A stretch of 64,000 nucleotides of DNA from JAGXQV01 sp964527565 (GTDB lineage: Bacteria > Pseudomonadota > Gammaproteobacteria > Burkholderiales > Sulfuricellaceae), in contig CAZGOY010000002.1 of assembly GCA_964527565.1 (NCBI GenBank), positions 62,001 through 126,000 of the forward strand. The letters run 5' to 3'. The notes under the pieces are model-generated. The model did not search any database and was not told where the DNA came from. It saw nothing but the letters and a program-made list of their open reading frames with translations. Below, one piece after another: positions 1-7,704 of the stretch (the first letter of the stretch is position 1; each line of letters starts with the position of its first letter). Position numbers and translations under genes: made by a program.

Positions 1-174
1 GCCAAGCACTTGGGCGGCTTCGGCCTGTGTCCATCCCATGTCGTGGATTTTGATGCGCAACTCACCCATCAGTTGTGAGCGCATGGCGAGGATGGTGGCT
101 TCTTCCGGTGAGAAACCGAGGTCGAGGAATACATTGCCGCAGGACTCGGTGATTTTGAGTTTTTCTTGTTTCAT
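1..174 (-). CDS. Partial XRE-family (HigA-like) antitoxin, C-terminus beyond window
   Basis: The reverse strand opens with ATG at 174 and stays open to the window edge, giving 58 residues beginning MKQEKLKITESCG. The end of the visible part reads like the first helices of a Cro/C1-type helix-turn-helix (MGWTQAEAAQVLG), which would bind the operator of its own operon. Its ATG overlaps the TGA of the upstream toxin gene (ATGA), the usual translational coupling of toxin-first HigBA-like pairs. Family assignment rests on the partial HTH and on the partner; the recognition helix and C-terminus lie outside the window. Confidence 0.72.
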   Translation of the reverse strand, partial: MKQEKLKITESCGNVFLDLGFSPEEATILAMRSQLMGELRIKIHDMGWTQAEAAQVLG

Positions 175-494
175 TTTGCACTCTCCTTGAGTTGCTTGTA
201 GCGGGCTGCGGCCAGTGAGATGTCTTCCTTGCGCATTTGCTGGGTCTTCTTCTGGAAGGCATGCAGCACATAAACCGCATCGGCAAATTTCGCCACGTAA
301 ATCACGCGCCACTCGCCTAATACATGGACGCGTATTTCATACGCTCCTGCACCTACATTCAGCATGGGCTTCCAGTCCGACGGCATCAAACCTAGCTGGA
401 CTTGCCAGAGTTCGTTCCCCGCCAGCCCTTTGGCTTCCTTTGGAAAGGCGGCCAAGTCGTCTTCGCTGGAACCAATGAACTTGAGCGGTTTCAT
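171..494 (-). CDS. RelE/HigB-like toxin, phage Gp49-like family
   Basis: This 107-residue basic protein has the layout of the Gp49-like (DUF891) branch of the RelE/HigB superfamily. It has an N-terminal helical stretch, a central beta segment (YEIRVHVLGEWRVIYVAKF) and a C-terminal segment with KKTQQMRKEDISLAAARY, which resembles the 'F.KKT.K.P..EI..A..R' signature of that family. Members are generally ribosome-dependent mRNA interferases. The gene precedes and overlaps its putative antitoxin by ATGA. An AT-rich stretch with partial dyad symmetry lies just upstream. Family is fairly certain; actual toxicity and target are inferred. Confidence 0.82.
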   Translation of the reverse strand: MKPLKFIGSSEDDLAAFPKEAKGLAGNELWQVQLGLMPSDWKPMLNVGAGAYEIRVHVLGEWRVIYVAKFADAVYVLHAFQKKTQQMRKEDISLAAARYKQLKESAK

Positions 495-500
495 TTGGGA

Positions 501-520
501 AATATATAAGTATTTATATT
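501..520 (-). promoter_or_regulatory. AT-rich partial palindrome upstream of the toxin gene
   Basis: Immediately upstream of the toxin ATG lies a 20-bp run made almost only of A and T, with aatata/tatatt arms. In an otherwise GC-rich window this is the expected place for the promoter and the autoregulatory operator of a HigBA-like pair. No precise -35/-10 assignment is offered. Confidence 0.35.
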
Positions 521-540
521 GAATGGCAAGCCGAACAAGG

Positions 541-653
541 CGACGGGGTCAAGTCTTGCAAACAAAGGGGTCAAATGTGCAAACAAAGGGGTCAGACCCC
601 TTACCCACATTTGAATGCAAACAAAGGGGTCAGACCCCTTACCCACATTTGAA
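541..653. repeat. Tandem GGGGTCAGACCCC-type palindromic repeats
   Basis: A 37-bp unit occurs perfectly at 579-615 and 617-653, one base apart, and its first 16 bases occur again at 558-573. Each full unit contains the 17-bp palindrome aaggggtcagacccctt (586-602 and 624-640). A further degenerate piece, ggggtcaagtctt, lies at 545-557. This palindrome class is familiar from intergenic REP-like elements linked to Y1-type transposases, but no transposase is present here. There is no gene in 523-734; the rest of that stretch shows nothing recognisable. Confidence 0.75.
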
Positions 654-734
654 CATCCAAAATAAAAACATGGATACCTCTACCAAGGCCGCCCACAAGC
701 TCCTGAAAGATTCACCTGAAGCAATTTTACAGCG

Positions 735-2096
735 TCAGCGGCCCTTTTCCAGCGGCAGTTCCAGCACCGCTTCCAGCCCGCCTTGCGGGTGGTTGCGCAG
801 GATCAGCGAGCCGCCGTGCTTTTCGGCGATGTTGCGGGCGATGGTCAAGCCCAGGCCGGTGCCGCCGGTGTCGCGCGAGCGCGAATCCTCGCGGCGGTAG
901 AAGGGATCGAACACCGTTTCCAGTTCCGCTTCCGGGATGCCCGCGCCGTGGTCGCGCACGCGAATCACCACGTTGCCGCCCTGGCGCCGTGCCGCCACTT
1001 CCGCACTGCCGCCGCCATACTTGACGGCGTTGTTCACCAGATTATCCAGGCAGCGCCGCAAGGCGCCGGGCTGGGCAGGCAGGGAAAGGCCGCTTTGGCC
1101 CGTCAGGCGGACATCTTGCCCGGCATCGGCGGCGTCGGCGCATACGCTGTCGAGCAGCGAATCCAGATCGAGCGCCTGCATTCTTTCGCCGGAATCCATG
1201 CTCCGCGCCAGTTCCAGCCCTTCCTTGACCATGCTCTGCATGGCCGACAGATCGGCAACCAGTTTTTCCCGCAAAGGTTCGTCCTGCACTTTTTCCAGGC
1301 GCAGGCGCAGGCGGGTCAGCGGCGTTTGCAGGTCATGGGTGATGGCGGCGAGGATGCGCGCCCGTTCCTGCACATGCCGGTGCAGGCGCGCCTGCATGGC
1401 GTTGAAGGCGCGCGCGGCGTTGCCGACCTCGACCGGCCCGCGTTCAGAGAGCGGCGGACGGGCAATGTTGCGCCCCAGTTCGATGGAAGCCTGTTCCAGC
1501 CGACGCAGGGGGCGCGTCGCCATGCGGGCCACGAGGTAAGCCAGGCCGCCGATGCACAACAGGAAAAACAGCAGGTACGGCCAGGTACGCGCATCGAAAA
1601 GGGGGGGCGGCACGAAATCGCGCCCGCCGGCCAGCACCAGGCGCAGCGGCGCGCCGTCGCGCAGGTGCAGGCGCACCACGCGGCAAACCGGCATAACGCC
1701 GGGGTGCATGCGGTTGCCGGGGTGCATGCGGAAAAAACATTCCTCGCCGCGCACCCGCACGGCGGAGGCCGCGCTTTCCGCACCCAAGCGCTCGCGCAAT
1801 GCGCGGGCGAGTTCATCGTCGGCAGTCCCCTGCACTTCCCCTGCTGCCTTCAAGTCCGCCCGGATGCCGCTGCGCCGTGCCGTTGCCGCGATGGCGGGCC
1901 GCGCGCCGGGAGCCGCTGCTTCCAGCGCCGCCACCAGTTGTTCCACGCGCTCCACGGCATGCTGGTTGCGCACGCGCGACATTTCCTCGCGCCGTTCCTT
2001 GGTGGCCAGCGCCAGCGTCAGCGCCACCGAGGCGACTACCCCCGCCAGCAGCAGGAGGAATACGCGCCCGGCCATGGAGTTGAAAAAGCGTTTCAT
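735..2096 (-). CDS. Membrane sensor histidine kinase (EnvZ/OmpR class)
   Basis: The 453-residue protein is an orthodox sensor kinase. It has TM1 at about residues 11-31, a periplasmic loop to about 170, TM2 at about 171-190 and a HAMP region to about 243. The HisKA box has H254 (ITHDLQTPLTRLR), followed by N, G1 and G2 boxes (NLVNNAVKYG, DHGAGIPEAE, GGTGLGLTIARN). It would autophosphorylate on H254 and pass phosphate to the regulator encoded just upstream, with which it overlaps by 4 nt. The sensor loop holds two cysteines (C120, C138) flanking a tandem RMHPGN/RMHPGV duplication, a possible metal- or redox-sensing site. The adjacent Spy-like gene suggests an envelope-stress or metal-stress circuit of the Cpx/Zra type; the signal is inferred. 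Confidence 0.92.
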   Translation of the reverse strand: MKRFFNSMAGRVFLLLLAGVVASVALTLALATKERREEMSRVRNQHAVERVEQLVAALEAAAPGARPAIAATARRSGIRADLKAAGEVQGTADDELARALRERLGAESAASAVRVRGEECFFRMHPGNRMHPGVMPVCRVVRLHLRDGAPLRLVLAGGRDFVPPPLFDARTWPYLLFFLLCIGGLAYLVARMATRPLRRLEQASIELGRNIARPPLSERGPVEVGNAARAFNAMQARLHRHVQERARILAAITHDLQTPLTRLRLRLEKVQDEPLREKLVADLSAMQSMVKEGLELARSMDSGERMQALDLDSLLDSVCADAADAGQDVRLTGQSGLSLPAQPGALRRCLDNLVNNAVKYGGGSAEVAARRQGGNVVIRVRDHGAGIPEAELETVFDPFYRREDSRSRDTGGTGLGLTIARNIAEKHGGSLILRNHPQGGLEAVLELPLEKGR

Positions 2097-2821
2097 CCCT
2101 GCCCCTCCGCCGTCACCGTCACCGCCGCTACATAGCCTTCATTGCGCACGGTCTTGATGATCTGCGGCGCGCGCGCGTCCTCGCCCAGCTTCTGCCGCAG
2201 GCGGCTGATCATCAGGTCAATGGAGCGGTCGAAGGGATCGGCGTCGCGCCCCTGGGTGAGATTGAGCAGCTGGTCGCGGTTGAGCACCCGGTTGGGATGT
2301 TCGAGAAACACCTTGAGCAGGCGGAACTCCGCGCCGGACAAGGCCACCACCACCCCCTGCGGATTGAGCAGATGGCGTGCCGCCAAGTCCAGCACCCAGT
2401 CGGCAAAGTTGAGGCGCTGCGCGGCCGGTGCTTCGAGGTTGGGCGGCAAGGCATGGGTGCGGCGCAACACGCTGCGGATGCGCGCCAGCAACTCGCGCGG
2501 CTCGAAAGGCTTGGGCAGGTAATCGTCGGCGCCCATTTCCAGGCCGAGGATGCGGTCGAGCGCGCTGCCGCGTGCGGTCAGCATCACCACCGGCAACGTG
2601 GAGTGCGCGCGCAGGTTGCGGCACAGGGTCAGCCCGTCCTCACCCGGCAGATTGAGGTCGAGGACGATCAGATCGACGCGCGCATGCTCCAGCGCGTGGC
2701 GCATCGCCGCACCGTCCGCCGCCGTCACGGCCTTGCAGCCGTTGGCTTCGAGATAGTCGGCAAGCAGGGAACGGATTTCCCGGTCGTCGTCTACAATCAG
2801 GATGTGTGCAGTGGGTTCCAT
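2093..2821 (-). CDS. OmpR-family response regulator
   Basis: The protein has an N-terminal receiver domain (ILIVDDDREIRSLL, phosphoacceptor Asp in LIVLDLNLPGEDG, conserved K in DYLPKPFEPREL). A C-terminal winged helix follows (LSGAEFRLLKVFLEHPNRVLNRDQLL, DRSIDLMISRLRQKLGED). The open frame extends upstream to 2929, but the ATG at 2821 places the receiver at the usual distance from the N-terminus and gives 242 residues, normal for the family. The start codon faces the divergent Spy-like gene across a 189-bp gap that carries a long inverted repeat. It is the likely transcription factor for that intergenic region and the cognate partner of the downstream kinase. Confidence 0.93.
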   Translation of the reverse strand: MEPTAHILIVDDDREIRSLLADYLEANGCKAVTAADGAAMRHALEHARVDLIVLDLNLPGEDGLTLCRNLRAHSTLPVVMLTARGSALDRILGLEMGADDYLPKPFEPRELLARIRSVLRRTHALPPNLEAPAAQRLNFADWVLDLAARHLLNPQGVVVALSGAEFRLLKVFLEHPNRVLNRDQLLNLTQGRDADPFDRSIDLMISRLRQKLGEDARAPQIIKTVRNEGYVAAVTVTAEGQG

Positions 2822-2864
2822 GGTGCCATTATGCCCATGCCCGCTGCCTGCGGATACGCTGGCT

Positions 2865-2941
2865 TGTATCGGCATGTGTCCGCGAGGCTGGATGAAACAC
2901 GCCGTTACAAAACACCCCACGCCGGACACATTGCCGATACA
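2865..2941. promoter_or_regulatory. Long inverted repeat between response regulator and spy-like gene
   Basis: Arms tgtatcggcatgtgtccg (2865-2882) and cggacacattgccgataca (2923-2941) are reverse complements apart from one inserted T, separated by 40 bp. They lie in the divergent promoter region and could be paired operator sites for the regulator encoded alongside, or a looping site. No -10/-35 elements were assigned with confidence. Confidence 0.5.
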
Positions 2942-3010
2942 GGAAACGGGTTAAATGGGAACCGTGCAAGACGCACTGATTCGATTTCATCCACAACAGG
3001 AGCAAGCATC

Positions 3011-3481
3011 ATGAAAACATCGACCAAATTCCTTCTCGCCGGACTGACCGCCGCCACGCTCGGCGCCGCGACCTTCCCCGCACTCGCCATGCCGCCGGGC
3101 TGCGACGGCATGGGGGGCGGCATGATGTCCCAGGGCGGCCCGAAGGAGGGCGGAAAGGCCCGTTTCGCCGAACAATCCGAAAAACGCCAGGCCGCCCTGC
3201 ACAAGAAGCTGAACCTCAGCGCCGAGCAGGAAGCCGCCTGGAAAGCCTACACGGAAAAAATGCAGGCCATTTCGCAATCCGTCTCCGGGCGCCCCGAACC
3301 GGGTGACATGCGCCTGCTGAGTACGCCGGAACGCCTGGAAAAAATGCAGGCCATGATGAAGGAACATGGGAAATACATGGAAGGCCGCATCGCTGCCATC
3401 AAGGAATTCTACGACGTGCTGACGCCGGAGCAACGCAAGGTCTTCGACGCCATGCCGATGGGGCCGGGACGCCGCCGCTAA
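3011..3481 (+). CDS. Spy/CpxP-like (LTXXQ) periplasmic protein
   Basis: Translation from ATG 3011, preceded by AGGAG 7 nt away, gives 156 residues. The frame is open upstream to 2297, but that part is antisense to the regulator gene. There is a signal peptide ending at about residue 26 (PALA), a Met/Gly-rich N-terminus (GCDGMGGGMMSQGG) and an all-helical body with two LTxxQ-type repeats (LNLSAEQEAAW and LTPEQRKVF). Spy/CpxP/ZraP relatives are periplasmic chaperones or accessory sensors of envelope and metal stress, normally induced by a linked two-component system. The Met- and His-containing N-terminal region could bind metal, but this is not proven by sequence. Confidence 0.88.
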   Translation: MKTSTKFLLAGLTAATLGAATFPALAMPPGCDGMGGGMMSQGGPKEGGKARFAEQSEKRQAALHKKLNLSAEQEAAWKAYTEKMQAISQSVSGRPEPGDMRLLSTPERLEKMQAMMKEHGKYMEGRIAAIKEFYDVLTPEQRKVFDAMPMGPGRRR

Positions 3482-3604
3482 CCCGGCATAGCCGTGCCGC
3501 TACCGGCGGTTGAAGTTATCGGCCGCCGGTACGTTTTCAGCGGCTGGTTGCCATAAGTGGGGAGAGGGAATTATCCTTACCCCATTTATTGCTCCCTCCT
3601 TGCC

Positions 3605-6439
3605 ATGCCGTTCCGCTCCCCTCTGCGTTTGACCCTGCTGGCTGCACTGGCCTGGACCATGGCGCTGGGCGCGTCGCTGGCCTGGAACCTCGACCGCGCA
3701 CAACAGCAAATGTTCGATCAGGCGCACGCCGAGGCGCAATCCAACCTGAACAAGGACATTACCTTCCGGCGCTGGGCCAACAATCACGGCGGCGTTTACG
3801 TGCCGATCACCGAAACCCAGCAATCGAGCCCGTGGCTGACCCACGTGCCCGGCCGCGACGTCGCCACCACCGGCGGACTCAAACTCACCCTGCTCAACCC
3901 GGCCACCATGCTGCGCCAGATGATGGACCTCTATGCCCTGGAATACGGCATCCAGGGGCGCATCACCGGGCTGAAGCAGCTTAATCCTGGCAATGCGCCG
4001 GATGCCTGGGAAACCGAGCAATTGCAGGCTTTCACCCGTGGTGAAAAAACGGAAACCTGGGCGGAAACGAACGTCGGCGGCAAACCTCACCTGCGCTACC
4101 TGCGCGCCATGTTCATGGAACGGGGCTGCGAGAAATGCCATGCCATCCTCGGTTACAAACTGGGCGACATGCGCGGCGCGACCGGTCTGAATCTGCCGCT
4201 CGCGCCCTATTACCGGCGGCTCGACGCCACGCGGCTCAACCTCGAACTGAGCCACGGCGCAATCTGGCTGTTGGGGCTGGCCGGTATCGGCTGGGGCGGC
4301 TGGTCGGCGCGGGGACAGGAGCGGGAACGCCGCCACAATGAAAACAGGCAACGCCAGGCCGCCGAAGCCTTGCGCGCTGCGGAAGAACGCTACCGGACGC
4401 TATTCGAGCAGGCACGCGACGGCATTGTGATTGTCGATCCGGCCACCGGGAGCCTGGTGGAATTCAATGCCATCGCCCACGAACAGCTGGGCTACGGCTG
4501 CGCCGAATTCGCCGCGCTGACCATACCCGATCTTGAGGTGAACGAAACCCCCGAGCAGACTGCCCGCCACATCGAAACCATCCAGAAGCAAGGCTGGGAT
4601 AATTTCGAAACCCGGCATCGCCACAAGAATGGCGAAATCCGCAATGTGCAGGTCATCGTCCAGATGCTCGAAATCGGCGGCAAGCCGATGCTGCACTGCA
4701 CGTTCCGCGACATCACCGCGCGCAAACAGGCTGAACAGGCCCTGCGGGCCAGCGCGGAAGCCTTGCACCTGTATGCCAACGCCTTCCGCCACAGCGGGGA
4801 GGCGATCATGATTACCGACCGCGACAACCGCATCATCGCCGTCAACCCGGCCTTCAGCACACTGACGGGCTACAGCGGCGAGGAAGTGCTCGGCAGGAAT
4901 CCCAAACTGCTGGCCTCGGGCCGCACCCCGCCGGAAATCTACCAGGGGATGTGGTCGGCCTTGCGCGAAAGCGGCTTCTGGCAGGGAGAATTCTGGGACC
5001 GCCGCAAGGATGGCCAGATTTACCCGAAATGGGCGGCCATTTCGCTGATCCGTGACGATAATGGGCAGATCACCCACCATATCGCCAGCTTTACCGATAT
5101 CAGCGAACGCAAGGCCGCCGAGGAACGCATCCACCATCTCGCCCATCATGATGCGCTGACCGGTCTGCTCAACCGCTTCAGCCTGGAAACCCGCCTGGAA
5201 CAGACGCTGTTGTCGGCGCGCCGCGAAAACCGGGAGGTCGCGGTGCTATTCATCGACATGGACCGTTTCAAGACCATCAACGACACCCTGGGTCATCATG
5301 TCGGCGACCTGCTCCTCATGGAAGTGGCGCGCCGCCTGTTGAGCTGCGTCCGGGAAAGCGACATCGTCGCCCGTCTCGGCGGCGACGAATTCGTGGTGGT
5401 GCTGACCGGCCTGGAGTCCGCCATGGATGCGGCGCACAGCGCCGACAAGATCGTCAAGCTGCTGTGCCAGACCTATCTCATCGAGCACAACGACCTGCAC
5501 ACCAGCCCCAGCGTGGGCATCAGCATCTTCCCGGGTGACGGCAATGATCCGGAAACCTTGATGAAGCACGCCGATACCGCGATGTACCACGCCAAGGAAC
5601 GGGGGCGTAATAACTACCAGTTTTTTACCGCGTCCATGACCACGGCGGCGCTGGAAAAACTGGCGCTGGAGCGCGACCTGCGCGCCGCCCTGGAAGAACG
5701 GCAGTTCGAATTACACTACCAACCCAAAATATGCACCGCCGATGGCAGCACCTGCGGAGTCGAAGCCCTGGTGCGCTGGCGTCACCCCGAAAAGGGGCTG
5801 ATCCCGCCGCTGAAATTCATCCCCATCGCCGAAGAAAGCGGGCTGATCGAAGCACTCGGCGAATGGGTGCTGGACGAGGCCTGCCGCCAGCAAGCCGTCT
5901 GGCGCGACATGGGCATCGGAAACGCCCGTGTCGCGGTCAACCTTTCCGCCTTGCAACTCCGCTCGCCGTTGCTGGTTGAGAAAGTGCGCGCCATTATGGA
6001 AAAACACGCTATCACCGACGATGCCCTGGAATTGGAAGTGACCGAGTCCGCCGCCATGGAAAATCCGGAACGCGCCATCGGCCAGCTCAATGCCTTGCGC
6101 AAATTGGGCGTGACCCTGTCCATCGACGATTTCGGCACCGGCTATTCTTCGCTGGCTTATCTCAAGCTGTTGCCGATCCAGACCTTGAAACTCGACCGTG
6201 CCTTCGTGCGCGACATCGAAAGCGACGAAAACGACGCGGCCATCAGCGCTGCCACGCTGGCCCTCGCGCACACGCTGGGCATCAAGGTTGTCGCGGAGGG
6301 TGTCGAAACAGAAGGACAGCGTGCCTTCCTGGCCACCCACCAATGCGATTACCTGCAAGGCTTCCTGTTCAGCAAGCCCCTGCCAGCGCAAGAAGCTACC
6401 GCATTCCTGTTGCGCGGGAGCACTCAGCCGCCGACGTAG
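3605..6439 (+). CDS. DUF3365-PAS-PAS-GGDEF-EAL c-di-GMP protein with a c-type heme motif
   Basis: From ATG 3605 the protein has 944 residues (an in-frame GTG lies at 3557). TM1 is at about 8-28 and a periplasmic DUF3365/Tll0287-like domain carries CEKCH at about 175-179, a c-type heme attachment motif. TM2 is at about 218-233, two PAS domains fill about 265-500, and then come GGDEF and EAL. The GGDEF core is RLGGDEF near 592, with RESD five residues upstream as an inhibitory I-site. The EAL half retains EALVRW, VNLSALQL, LEVTES, DDFGTGYSS, KLDRAF and AEGVET, so both synthase and phosphodiesterase halves look intact. It probably couples periplasmic redox or small-ligand sensing to c-di-GMP. 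Its 3' end overlaps the convergent MBL hydrolase gene by 16 nt. Confidence 0.9.
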   Translation: MPFRSPLRLTLLAALAWTMALGASLAWNLDRAQQQMFDQAHAEAQSNLNKDITFRRWANNHGGVYVPITETQQSSPWLTHVPGRDVATTGGLKLTLLNPATMLRQMMDLYALEYGIQGRITGLKQLNPGNAPDAWETEQLQAFTRGEKTETWAETNVGGKPHLRYLRAMFMERGCEKCHAILGYKLGDMRGATGLNLPLAPYYRRLDATRLNLELSHGAIWLLGLAGIGWGGWSARGQERERRHNENRQRQAAEALRAAEERYRTLFEQARDGIVIVDPATGSLVEFNAIAHEQLGYGCAEFAALTIPDLEVNETPEQTARHIETIQKQGWDNFETRHRHKNGEIRNVQVIVQMLEIGGKPMLHCTFRDITARKQAEQALRASAEALHLYANAFRHSGEAIMITDRDNRIIAVNPAFSTLTGYSGEEVLGRNPKLLASGRTPPEIYQGMWSALRESGFWQGEFWDRRKDGQIYPKWAAISLIRDDNGQITHHIASFTDISERKAAEERIHHLAHHDALTGLLNRFSLETRLEQTLLSARRENREVAVLFIDMDRFKTINDTLGHHVGDLLLMEVARRLLSCVRESDIVARLGGDEFVVVLTGLESAMDAAHSADKIVKLLCQTYLIEHNDLHTSPSVGISIFPGDGNDPETLMKHADTAMYHAKERGRNNYQFFTASMTTAALEKLALERDLRAALEERQFELHYQPKICTADGSTCGVEALVRWRHPEKGLIPPLKFIPIAEESGLIEALGEWVLDEACRQQAVWRDMGIGNARVAVNLSALQLRSPLLVEKVRAIMEKHAITDDALELEVTESAAMENPERAIGQLNALRKLGVTLSIDDFGTGYSSLAYLKLLPIQTLKLDRAFVRDIESDENDAAISAATLALAHTLGIKVVAEGVETEGQRAFLATHQCDYLQGFLFSKPLPAQEATAFLLRGSTQPPT

Positions 6440-7056
6440 GGATTACTGCGCCGCTCCTCGCCGAAAGTGGAATCCGGGCCGTGGCCGGGGATGAACAGGA
6501 CATCGTCGCCGAGCGGCCACAGGCGGCTGCGGATGGATTCCAGCAGCGTCTCCAGGTCGCCTCCGGGAAAGTCGGTGCGTCCGATCGACCCCTGAAACAG
6601 CACGTCGCCGACAAACGCCACTTTCTCTCCGGCATGAAAAAACACCACGTGGCCGGGGGTATGGCCGGGACAATGCAGCACTTCCAGCGTTTCATTTCCC
6701 ACCCGGACCCGGTCGCCGTGGCATAGCCAGCGGTCGGGCAGCAATGCCGCCGTATGCGGAAAGCCGAACATCGCGCTTTGCTGCGGCAATTCTTCCAGCC
6801 AGTAACGATCCGCTTGGTGCGGCCCTTCTATCGGGATGCTCAGGCGCGCGGCCAATTCACCCGCCGCACCGACATGGTCGAGATGGCCGTGCGTCAACAG
6901 CAGGCTGACCAGCTTGAGCTCCCGTTCCGCCACGGCGGCCAGCAGGCGCTGTGCCTCTCCGCCGGGGTCGATCAGGGTGGCGGCGCGTGTTTGTTCGCAC
7001 CACAACAGGGTGCAGTTCTGCTGGAATGGCGTAACGGGGATGACGAGGAATTTCAT
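6424..7056 (-). CDS. MBL-fold hydrolase, glyoxalase II-like (YcbL type)
   Basis: The start at ATG 7056 gives 210 residues beginning MKFLVIPVTPFQQNC, typical of small cytosolic YcbL-type metallo-beta-lactamase-fold hydrolases. The metal-binding THGHLDH motif, a later HCPGHTPGHVVFF block and a C-terminal IPGHGPDSTFGEE supply the expected His/Asp ligands for a dinuclear site. The family hydrolyses thioesters such as S-lactoylglutathione, but the substrate here is unknown. The frame extends to 7104, though the first 16 residues look non-native. It is convergent with, and overlaps, the preceding GGDEF-EAL gene. Confidence 0.88.
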   Translation of the reverse strand: MKFLVIPVTPFQQNCTLLWCEQTRAATLIDPGGEAQRLLAAVAERELKLVSLLLTHGHLDHVGAAGELAARLSIPIEGPHQADRYWLEELPQQSAMFGFPHTAALLPDRWLCHGDRVRVGNETLEVLHCPGHTPGHVVFFHAGEKVAFVGDVLFQGSIGRTDFPGGDLETLLESIRSRLWPLGDDVLFIPGHGPDSTFGEERRSNPYVGG

Positions 7057-7121
7057 GGCAAGGATTATAGCGGGATAAGGTAAAATGGCGCCTCTTGGCC
7101 GCACGATTTTTTGGAGTCCCC

Positions 7122-7685
7122 ATGCGTATTGAAGTTCATGTTCACGGCAGTCTGTTTTGCTGCAAGGGTGTCACCCAGACACAGGTCGAAACCGGTTTGC
7201 GCCGCTGGCTGGAATATATGGATGTGGAAAACATCGGCGAAATGCGCAGCCTGGAGCGTGCCGAACCCGGCGTCGTCTACGATCGCGCCGAGCGCGTATT
7301 GGATATTTGCTGGACCGGCGAAGTGGGGCACAGCTTCAACCAGTGCCTGCAGGAAACCCTGAACGACATGGGGCCGCTGCTGGCGCGCGCCAGCGAGGTC
7401 GAACTCACCTATTACCGCGACGACGACGACGAGGAGAGCGACGAATACCAGATCCTGTTCGCCGGCCCGAGCCTGGAGGCCATCCACCAAGTGCAACGTC
7501 AACGCATGCAGGAAGACGTGTCCGAACTGCTGTCACGCCATTTCGGCCCCGGCGAGGTGGCGCAGGTGACGGTGTTGGTCAACCACCTTTTCGACCAGGA
7601 TTGGGAACAAAAAAGCTCGCAGCGGGAAAATGCCACTTCCGCCTCAGGAAACCTGATCCACTTCCGCCACAAACACTTGCATTAA
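7122..7685 (+). CDS. Conserved-looking protein of unknown function
   Basis: ATG 7122 is preceded by TTGGAG and gives 187 residues starting MRIEVHVHGSLFCCKG. An upstream TTG at 7095 is in frame but less likely. I do not recognise a family with confidence. The protein is soluble and mixed alpha/beta, has an internal acidic run (DDDDEESDE) near residue 107, and has no signal peptide or TM segment. Three of its four cysteines lie in the N-terminal 20 residues region or nearby. It sits 19 nt before pgi in the same direction, so the two may be cotranscribed, which says little about its role. Confidence 0.72.
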   Translation: MRIEVHVHGSLFCCKGVTQTQVETGLRRWLEYMDVENIGEMRSLERAEPGVVYDRAERVLDICWTGEVGHSFNQCLQETLNDMGPLLARASEVELTYYRDDDDEESDEYQILFAGPSLEAIHQVQRQRMQEDVSELLSRHFGPGEVAQVTVLVNHLFDQDWEQKSSQRENATSASGNLIHFRHKHLH

Positions 7686-7704
7686 TACACCGGGAGCCTG
7701 TGCC

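Noticed and set aside
541..653. Possible CRISPR array
   Set aside because: Repeats are separated by one base, not by unique spacers of constant size, and no cas gene is present.
783..2135. 450-codon open frame on the plus strand over the sensor kinase gene
   Set aside because: It is a shadow of a high-GC gene with clear histidine kinase motifs on the other strand; the product is low in structure and has no family features.
2093..2929. Extended 278-residue start for the response regulator
   Set aside because: The extra 36 residues precede the receiver domain with no family match and would run into the divergent promoter region.
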